Shown here piece by piece: positions 56,250 to 64,000 of a stretch of DNA of 64,000 nt. How positions within the stretch are numbered: the stretch's first letter is position 1; each line of letters begins with the position of its first letter. A program made the translations under genes and the position numbers. A model generated the notes under the pieces. It had not been told where the DNA came from. It worked only from the letters and a program-made list of their open reading frames with translations, and made no database searches. Location of the stretch: positions 2,984,620 through 3,048,619 of the forward strand of contig NZ_CP013233.1 in the NCBI RefSeq assembly GCF_001584165.1, written 5' to 3'. Origin of the DNA: Collimonas arenae (GTDB taxonomy: Bacteria > Pseudomonadota > Gammaproteobacteria > Burkholderiales > Burkholderiaceae_D).

Positions 56250-58136
56250 ATCGTAGCTTTCTGTGGTTGTTCAGAATGATTGGCTTGCTCCTGCGTCGGC
56301 AGCACCGGCGGCAAGGCGAAACTGGTAGCGCCCTCTTCCGCTGCGCTCACTGTGTTGCGGAACATCGCAAACAGTTCGCGGCCCATGCCGACCTGGTTCG
56401 CCGACAGGTCAATCGCCAGCGGCTGGCGCTGCGCCCACTCCGCGGCAGGCACCAATGCTTCCAGTATACCTTTCTCGGCATCCAGGCGGATCATGTCGCC
56501 AGTGCGCACCAGCCCCAGCGGTCCGCCGGCCAGCACTTCCGGCGTGATGTGGATCGCCGCCGGCACCTTGCCGGAAGCGCCCGACATGCGACCATCGGTG
56601 ACCAGCGCAACATGGCGGCCGGCATCCTGCAGAATGCCCAGCGCTGGCGTCAATGCATGCAATTCCGGCATGCCGTTGGCGCGTGGCCCTTGATGGCTCA
56701 GGACCGCAATGAAATCGCGATCCAGTTCGCCGGCACGGAATGCCTTCATGAATTCGTCCTGTGAATGGAACACCACGGCAGGCGCTTCTACCACCCAGTG
56801 CTGCTGCTTGACAGCGGAAATCTTGATTACCGAACGTCCCAGGTTGCCGCTCAACAGGCGCAAGCCGCCATCGGCAGAGAATGGTTCGCTCGCGGTGCGC
56901 AGCACCGAGTCGTCGCCGCTTTTTGCCGGAGCCGGCTTGAACACCACTGCCTCGCCTTCCAGGAACGGTTCGGCGCAATGCGCGCGCAGGCTGTCGCCGA
57001 GGATGGTCTTGACATCTTCGTGCATCAGGCCGGCATCCAGCAGTTCACGGATCACGAAACCGGTACCGCCGGCAGCATGGAAATGATTGACGTCGGCATC
57101 GCCGTTCGGATAGATGCGGGTGACCAGCGGCACTACGGCCGACAGTGCGTCGAAATCATTCCAGTCGATGACGATGCCGGCAGCCTTGGCGATTGCCACC
57201 AGATGCAACGTGTGGTTGGTCGAGCCACCGGTCGCCAGCAAAGTGACGATAGCGTTGACGATACTCTTTTCGCTGACCACATGACCAACCGGCAGATACT
57301 TGTCGCCGCGGTCGGTGATTTTCAGGGCCTGGCGTGCCGCTTCAGCAGTCAGCGCATCACGCAGTGGCGTGTTCGGAGTAATGAAAGCCGAGCCAGGCAA
57401 GTGCAGGCCCATCGCCTCCATCAACATCTGGTTGCTGTTGGCGGTGCCGTAGAAGGTGCAGGTGCCGGCGCTATGATAGGACTTGGCTTCCGCTTCCAGC
57501 AATTCGGCGCGGCCGATCTTGCCCTCAGCATACAACTGGCGAATCTTGACCTTTTCCTTGTTGGTCATGCCGCTGGTCATCGGCCGCCGGGGATGAACAC
57601 GGCCGGCAGATGGCCGAAATGCAAGGCGCCGATCAACAGCCCTGGGACGATCTTGTCGCAAATCCCGAGGTAGACCGCAGCATCAAACATATTGTGCGAT
57701 AACGCAATCGCCGTAGCCATGGCAATCGCATCGCGCGAAAACAGCGACAACTCCATGCCCGGCTGCCCTTGGGTAACGCCATCGCACATGGCCGGCGTGC
57801 CGCCTGCAAACTGGGCGACGCCGCCAGCAGCATGGACTGCATCCTTGATGATCTGCGGATAGCGCTCGAACGGCTGGTGCGCCGACAGCATGTCGTTGTA
57901 CGAAGAAACAATGGCGACAGATGAACTTTTATCCTGCTTCAGCCTCAACTTGTCATTCACCGGAAATGCTGCGAAACCGTGTGCGAGATTGGTACATGAC
58001 AATGCCCGCGCTGCACATCCTGGCGGCGTGCATGCTCCAGGCGCGCCAGGTAGGCGCTACGGTATGGCTGGCTGCGGGCAACGATTCTCTCGGTGACCTT
58101 GGCAACGCTGGCATGTATGGAGACAGGTGCTGACAT
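56246..58136 (-). CDS. edd: Phosphogluconate dehydratase (frameshifted twice)
   Basis: About 630 residues once two missing bases are allowed; dehydrates 6-phosphogluconate to KDPG using a [4Fe-4S] cluster. The start is 58136 ([20 protein letters not shown]) with AAGGAAAG upstream. Frame breaks: near 58005-58007 (RG, then [18 protein letters not shown]) and near 57582-57583 (PAVFIPGG, then [15 protein letters not shown]). The IlvD/Edd signature [11 protein letters not shown] and the cluster Cys in SCTN are intact. Forms an operon with eda. Confidence 0.93.
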
Positions 58137-58166
58137 GATTGGCTTTCCTTGAAACAGTAGACGAAA

Positions 58167-58181
58167 TGAAATTTTACTACA
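58167..58181. promoter_or_regulatory. Candidate HexR operator upstream of edd
   Basis: TGAAAT-TTT-ACTACA fits the HexR palindrome TGTARTNNNAYTACA with two mismatches. It lies 30 bases before the edd start, where a repressor would block transcription. hexR itself is at 61756 in the same locus. Confidence 0.5.
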
Positions 58182-58387
58182 AAAATAAACCGAGAACGCT
58201 AATTTATGCACTTCTCCCGGCATCACCAGGGCAATTTTCGAAACAGCGCAGCATCGTCACCAAATAACAACATTACGCATACGACAAGCCAGGACAGCAC
58301 AAACAAGAGGGAAAAAGTCATGTTTCACCACCGCGACACCCAAGCCTGACGCCAAGCACTTCAACGCAAAAAGATCGCAAAATAATT

Positions 58388-58402
58388 TGTAGTGAAATTA
58401 CC
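58388..58402. promoter_or_regulatory. Candidate HexR operator upstream of pgi
   Basis: TGTAGT-GAA-ATTACC matches the HexR palindrome except for the last base. A possible promoter overlaps it (TTACCT, 18-base spacer, TATAAA at about 58421-58426), 53 bases before the pgi start. Confidence 0.55.
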
Positions 58403-58454
58403 TTCAAGTGTTGTATAGTCGTATAAATTCCCGACCGCCAATAAAGACCAGGAT

Positions 58455-60105
<1,651 letters not shown>

Positions 60106-60211
60106 GTTCAGCTTACCCGAAAAAAATCAGGAAATTGGGCGATTGCAGTGGCGACGGGTGTTGTCTCGCAATTTTTTCATGGCAGTTTAAACATCTTATT
60201 CAATTAGTTGG

Positions 60212-60236
60212 AGACAGGACATCACTCCTCCTGTCT
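60212..60236 (+). repeat. 8-bp inverted repeat in the zwf leader
   Basis: AGACAGGA-CATCACTCC-TCCTGTCT, perfect 8-bp arms with a nine-base loop, ends 14 bases before the zwf start and next to its AAAGGAAAC ribosome site. It could modulate translation or bind a regulator. Confidence 0.45.
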
Positions 60237-60250
60237 TGCAAAGGAAACTC

Positions 60251-61671
60251 ATGGCTCTTGCAGAATTCGATTTGGCAATTTTGGCGGCACCGGTGATCTG
60301 GCGATGCGCAAGCTGCTGCCGGCAATGTATGCGCGCGACCGCGCCAACGACCTGCCGCCGGATGCGCGCATCCTGTGCATCGGCCGGCACGACAGCAGCG
60401 ACGAGGATTTCATCAAGATCGTCGAAAAGGATTCCAAACCGCACATCGGCAAGGATGCCATGGACGCTACCATCTGGAAGCGCTTCTGCAAACGCATCAA
60501 GTATGTCGGCATGGATGCCACCGACGGCGCCACCTATAAGGCGCTGGTCGCCGCCATGCGGCCGGACCCGGCAATTACCAATGTATTTTATCTGGCGACG
60601 CCACCCAGCCTGTTCTCGCAGATTTGCAACAACCTTTCCGCCAGCGGCCTGGCAACCCCGAACTCGCGCGTCGTGCTGGAAAAACCGTTGGGCCGCGACC
60701 TGGCCAGCGCTAAGCAGATCAACGCCGAAGTCGCACAGGTATTCTCCGAATCGCAGATTTTCCGCATTGACCATTACCTCGGCAAGGAAACTGTACAGAA
60801 CCTGCTGGCGCTGCGCTTCGGCAACGTGCTGTTCGAACCGCTGTGGCGCCGCGAGTGGATCTCTGACGTGCAGATCACAATTGCCGAAGAACTCGGTGTC
60901 GGCAACCGCATGGGTTACTACGAAAACTCAGGCGCCTTGCGCGACATGCTGCAAAACCACCTGCTGCAACTGCTGTGTATCGTTGCGATGGAGCCACCGG
61001 CATCGATCACCCCCGATGCAGTACGCGATGAAAAACTCAAAGTATTGCGCTCGCTGAAACGCTTCACGCCAGTGTCGCTGGCACAAGATGTGGTGCGCGG
61101 CCAGTACCGCTCCGGTCACGTCGAAGGCGTCGCCGTGCCGGGCTATCGCAAGGAAGCCGGGGCCAATCCGCATTCGCGCACTGAAACCTTTGTCGCAGTC
61201 AAAGCCGAAGTCGATACCTGGCGCTGGGCCGGCGTGCCATTCTACCTGCGCACCGGCAAGCGCATGGCCGATCAACTGGCCGAAATCGTGGTGCGCTTCA
61301 AACCGATTCCGCACTCGATCTTTGCCCAGCCGAACAGCAGCTTCGAACCCAACTGCCTGGTGATCCGCCTGCAACCCGACGAAGGTCTGCATCTGAACCT
61401 GATGGCAAAAACGCCTGGCGACGGCATGCGCCTGAAACCGGTTGAACTGGAGCTGGATTTCCGCGAAAGCTTCAAATCGCCGCGCATGGAAGCCTATGAA
61501 CGGCTGCTGCTGGACGTCTTGCGTGGCCAACTGACATTGTTCATGCGCAGCGATGAACTCGAAGCGGCATGGGAGTGGGTTGAACCTATCCTGGAATACT
61601 GGGACCGGGAAGAAGATGATCCAATTCCGTACACGGCCGGCACTTGGGGCCGGCTGCAGCCAGCGCACTAA
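60251..61671 (+). CDS. zwf: Glucose-6-phosphate 1-dehydrogenase (frameshifted)
   Basis: 473 residues after one missing T is restored (T-run 60279-60282: MALAEFDLAI, then FGGTGDLAMRKLLPAM). Oxidises glucose-6-P to 6-phosphogluconolactone with NAD(P). The nucleotide site GGTGDLA and the active-site RIDHYLGKE are intact; the C-terminus ends GTWGRLQPAH. AAAGGAAAC precedes the ATG. The 84-base gap after its stop leads straight to hexR; no lactonase gene (pgl) lies between them. Confidence 0.94.
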
Positions 61672-61755
61672 TCGCACGCGACGGTTTGCAGTGGCGCGAA
61701 GAAGCGTTGCCCGAGCTGTGAACGGACCTATCAACTTGACGTGGCAGGATACCGA

Positions 61756-62616
61756 ATGACCATGCTGCTGGATTCGATCAAGACCCAGATCGACTTGCTG
61801 TCAAAGTCGGAGAAAAAGGTCGCGCTGACGATTCTCGACAATCCGCAACTGGCGCTGGCCGAAAACATCACGGCGCTGGCCAAGAATGCGCAGGTATCGG
61901 AGCCGACGGTAGTGCGTTTCTGCCGCGCCATCGGCTATGAAGGCTGGCACGACTTCAAGTTGAAATTGGCGCAAAGCCTGGCGGTCGCGCTGCCGGGCGC
62001 CAATGAAATGCTGGCGCAGGACGACATTGCGGCAGACCTGGTCAACAAGATTTGCAGCCGCTCGATCAACACCTTGCTCGATTTGCGCAATCACCTGAGT
62101 GCGGACGCTATCCAACAGGCGCTGGATGTCCTTCTCAAGGCCAACAAGATCGAGTTCTATGGTCAAGGTACTTCAGGTATCGTGGCCGCCGATGCGCAGC
62201 ATAAATTCTTCCGTTCCGGTGTGCCGACCGTGGCTTACTCAGATCCGCATATCCACAGCATCGCCGCCTCACTGCTACAGCCGGGCGATTGCGTGGTCGC
62301 CATTTCCCAACGCGGCGGCAACGCCGCATTGCTGCGCAGCGTGCAGTTGGCCAAGAAAGGCGGTGCCGACATCATCGTGCTCGGCCCGAGCGGCACACCG
62401 CTGGCAGAGCTGGCAACGGTGCTGGTACCGATCGATTTGAGTTTCAACATCGACCCTTACACGCCGATCTCGGCGCGCCTGGCACATCTGGTAGTGATCG
62501 ATATCCTGGCGGTCGGGCTGGCACTCAAGCGCGGCCCGGAATTCCGCAAGAAGATGCAGAACGCCCAAAAAGCCTTGCAGCAGTTCGATATGCAATTCGA
62601 TTCATTCTTTCGTTGA
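61756..62616 (+). CDS. hexR: MurR/RpiR-family transcriptional regulator, HexR-like
   Basis: 286 residues. N-terminal HTH_6 (SIKTQIDLLSKSEKKVALTIL...SEPTVVRFCRAIGYEGWHDFKL) and a C-terminal SIS sugar-phosphate domain (FYGQGTSGIVAADAQHKFFRSGVP, VVAISQRGGNAALLRSVQLAKKGGADIIVLGPSG). HexR binds KDPG and controls zwf, edd, eda and pgi genes in many proteobacteria. Its location after zwf and the HexR-like sites upstream of edd and pgi support the name. CAGGAT precedes the ATG. Confidence 0.9.
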   Translation: MTMLLDSIKTQIDLLSKSEKKVALTILDNPQLALAENITALAKNAQVSEPTVVRFCRAIGYEGWHDFKLKLAQSLAVALPGANEMLAQDDIAADLVNKICSRSINTLLDLRNHLSADAIQQALDVLLKANKIEFYGQGTSGIVAADAQHKFFRSGVPTVAYSDPHIHSIAASLLQPGDCVVAISQRGGNAALLRSVQLAKKGGADIIVLGPSGTPLAELATVLVPIDLSFNIDPYTPISARLAHLVVIDILAVGLALKRGPEFRKKMQNAQKALQQFDMQFDSFFR

Positions 62617-62657
62617 CGGTACGCGCTAGCGGCAGCGCCTTGATAAAAAAGACAAAC

Positions 62658-63878
62658 ATGAGACCAGACAACTCCTCTATCGATTATCGAGATCCCGAAT
62701 TTTTGCGCGACCGGATGCGGCGCGACATTGCCTTTTTCCACCCTCGCGCATTCGATCCCGATGGTGGATTTTTCCACTATCTGAACGACGACGGCAGCAT
62801 CTATGATGCCGCCAGCCGGCATCTGGTCAACAGCACTCGCATGGTGTTCTGCTACGCCTTGGCTTGGCGCCTCGACGGCAAGGAAGAATATCGTGAAGCG
62901 GCGCGGCACGGCTTGCGCTTCCTGCAGCAAAAGCACTGGCAGCCATCCTACGGCGGTTATGCCTGGGTGCTCGAAAACGGCGTAGCGGTTGACCGCACCC
63001 AGCATTGCTACGGCCTGGCGTTCGTACTGCTGGCACATGCCCATGCACTGCGTATCGGCATCAGCGAAGCCGCTGACGGCATCGCCAGCACCTTCGATTT
63101 GATGGAAAAATTGTTCTGGTCGGAACAGGACGGCCTGTATGCCGACGAAGCCACACCGGAAGGCCTCGTCTCGTCGTATCGCGGACAGAACGCCAACATG
63201 CACAGCTGCGAGGCATTGATCGCCGCATTTGAAGCTACCGGCGAGACGCGCTACCTGCACCGCGCCGAACGTCTTGCACGCAACATCACCGTGCGCCAGG
63301 CGGCGCTGGCGACCGGATGGATCTGGGAGCACTATCACGCCGACTGGAGCGTCGACTGGGACTACAACCGCCACGACAGCAGCAACATGTTCCGTCCATG
63401 GGGATTCCAGCCCGGCCACATGACAGAGTGGGCCAAGCTGCTGCTACTGCTGGAGCGTCATGCCCAACATCTGCAGGGAGACGCCGACTGGCTGCTGCCA
63501 CGCGCCTGCGCGCTGTTCGAAGTCACCATCCCGGCAGCCTGGGATCGCGAACACGGCGGCCTGGTGTACGGCCTGGCGCCGGACGGCGGCGTCTGCGACG
63601 GCGACAAATACTTCTGGGTCCAGGCGGAATCGCTGGCGACCTCAGCGCTGCTGGCGCAACGCACCGGCGACCAGCGCTATTGGGACAGCTATCAGGGGCT
63701 ATGGGAATACAGCAGCGCACATCTGATCGACCAAGAGCGTGGCGGCTGGTATCGCATCCTGCATCAGGACAACCGCCGTTACGGGCCGGAAAAGCCGCCG
63801 CATGGCAAGACCGATTTCTACCATCCGATGGGCGCCTATCTGGAATGCCTGGCCGCGGTCGGCAGCCCGCTGCCGTAA
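62658..63878 (+). CDS. AGE-family sugar isomerase/epimerase
   Basis: 406 residues, an (alpha/alpha)6-barrel of the N-acylglucosamine 2-epimerase family (YihS/mannose-isomerase-like). Typical blocks: YGGYAWVLENGV, RTQHCYGLAFVLLAHAHAL, ANMHSCEALIAAFEATGE, FRPWGFQPGHMTEWAKLLLLLE, KYFWVQAESLATSALL and FYHPMGAYLECLAA, with His residues of the active site at RTQH, NMHSCE, QPGHMTEW and FYHPM. Substrate possibly mannose/fructose-type sugars. Next gene after hexR, so it may be HexR-controlled. Confidence 0.9.
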   Translation: MRPDNSSIDYRDPEFLRDRMRRDIAFFHPRAFDPDGGFFHYLNDDGSIYDAASRHLVNSTRMVFCYALAWRLDGKEEYREAARHGLRFLQQKHWQPSYGGYAWVLENGVAVDRTQHCYGLAFVLLAHAHALRIGISEAADGIASTFDLMEKLFWSEQDGLYADEATPEGLVSSYRGQNANMHSCEALIAAFEATGETRYLHRAERLARNITVRQAALATGWIWEHYHADWSVDWDYNRHDSSNMFRPWGFQPGHMTEWAKLLLLLERHAQHLQGDADWLLPRACALFEVTIPAAWDREHGGLVYGLAPDGGVCDGDKYFWVQAESLATSALLAQRTGDQRYWDSYQGLWEYSSAHLIDQERGGWYRILHQDNRRYGPEKPPHGKTDFYHPMGAYLECLAAVGSPLP

Positions 63879-63948
63879 CTAATCGGCCACCCACAGTTGA
63901 AGCAACAACAAGTTTGACGCAAGAAAATCATTGAGCAAGGACGCAGTC

Positions 63949-64000
63949 ATGTCAGCAAGCACACCAATCGACCAAGCCGTTTCATTCCCTCAATTCGTCA
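63949..64000 (+). CDS. Partial CDS at the right edge
   Basis: Only the first residues are visible (MSASTPIDQAVSFPQFV), with an AAGGA ribosome site eight bases before the ATG. It lies 70 bases after the AGE-family gene. Too short to name; a sugar kinase would fit the neighbourhood, but that is a guess. Confidence 0.5.
   Translation, partial: MSASTPIDQAVSFPQFV

Larger units (their letters stand above)
58137..58454. other. Divergent edd/pgi promoter region
   Basis: 318 bases with the two HexR-like operators and AT-rich promoter sequence for both directions. No coding sequence seen. Confidence 0.6.

Overview
The window looks like the chromosome of a betaproteobacterium in Burkholderiales, most likely Oxalobacteraceae (Collimonas / Herbaspirillum / Herminiimonas-like). 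This is inferred from the EpsB-EpsG/EpsL-type exopolysaccharide cluster, the edd-eda/pgi-zwf-hexR Entner-Doudoroff locus, FabI, the dnaQ-tRNA-Val pair and the protein sequences. No database search was possible. I see no insertion sequence, prophage, integrase or CRISPR array.

Layout. 1-10.7 kb: thrS (3' end beyond the left edge), then small housekeeping and stress genes (YXWXGXW protein, GNAT, PH-domain membrane protein, CspA, DeoR/Nudix divergent pair, pirin/LysR divergent pair, CDP-alcohol phosphatidyltransferase, Flp pilin, DHCW cupin, Asp/Glu racemase). 10.7-18.7 kb: a mixed accessory stretch with an S41 peptidase, a decayed tRNA-Gly-like remnant, an isoprenylcysteine-methyltransferase-like protein, an FAD monooxygenase, an alpha/beta hydrolase, tRNA-Val(GAC) and dnaQ. 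18.9-40.7 kb: one long minus-strand exopolysaccharide (EPS) cluster of 19 genes. In transcription order it holds epsL, epsB, a PEP-CTERM-like small protein, epsD, epsE, epsF, epsG, a Wzy-like polymerase/ligase, a GT4, an acyltransferase, a GH5 glycanase, a GT2, a Wzx flippase, a WecG/TagA transferase, a sugar-nucleotidyltransferase, manC, phosphomannomutase, a VirK/YbjX protein and a second acyltransferase. 40.7-42.1 kb is an AT-rich gap of about 1.4 kb, followed by a PAP2 phosphatase. 42.9-51.4 kb: housekeeping genes (rnhA, a methyltransferase, gloB, mltD, fabI, an OmpA-type protein, a DEAD-box RNA helicase, an EamA exporter). 51.5-55.1 kb: a four-gene OsmU/OpuC-type osmoprotectant ABC transporter with a large leader hairpin. 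55.5-64 kb: Entner-Doudoroff and upper glycolysis genes (eda, edd, pgi, zwf, hexR) plus an AGE-family epimerase.

How the genes work together. ManB/ManC make GDP-mannose. EpsB primes undecaprenyl phosphate, the GT4/GT2/WecG enzymes build the repeat unit, Wzx/Wzy-like proteins flip and polymerise it, EpsE/F/G/L export it and control chain length, and the GH5 enzyme may trim it. PAP2 may recycle the lipid carrier. In the sugar locus, pgi, zwf, edd and eda route hexose phosphates through 6-phosphogluconate and KDPG under HexR. Two sequences resembling HexR operators lie in the divergent edd/pgi promoter. No 6-phosphogluconolactonase gene is present in the locus.

Data quality. Nine genes, several essential or central (thrS, pgi, zwf, edd), are broken by thirteen single-base frameshifts. 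All are missing bases and most sit in short homopolymers. The protein sequence resumes perfectly in the next frame each time, so these are most likely sequencing/consensus errors and not real pseudogenes. I give such genes as single spans and note the break in each.
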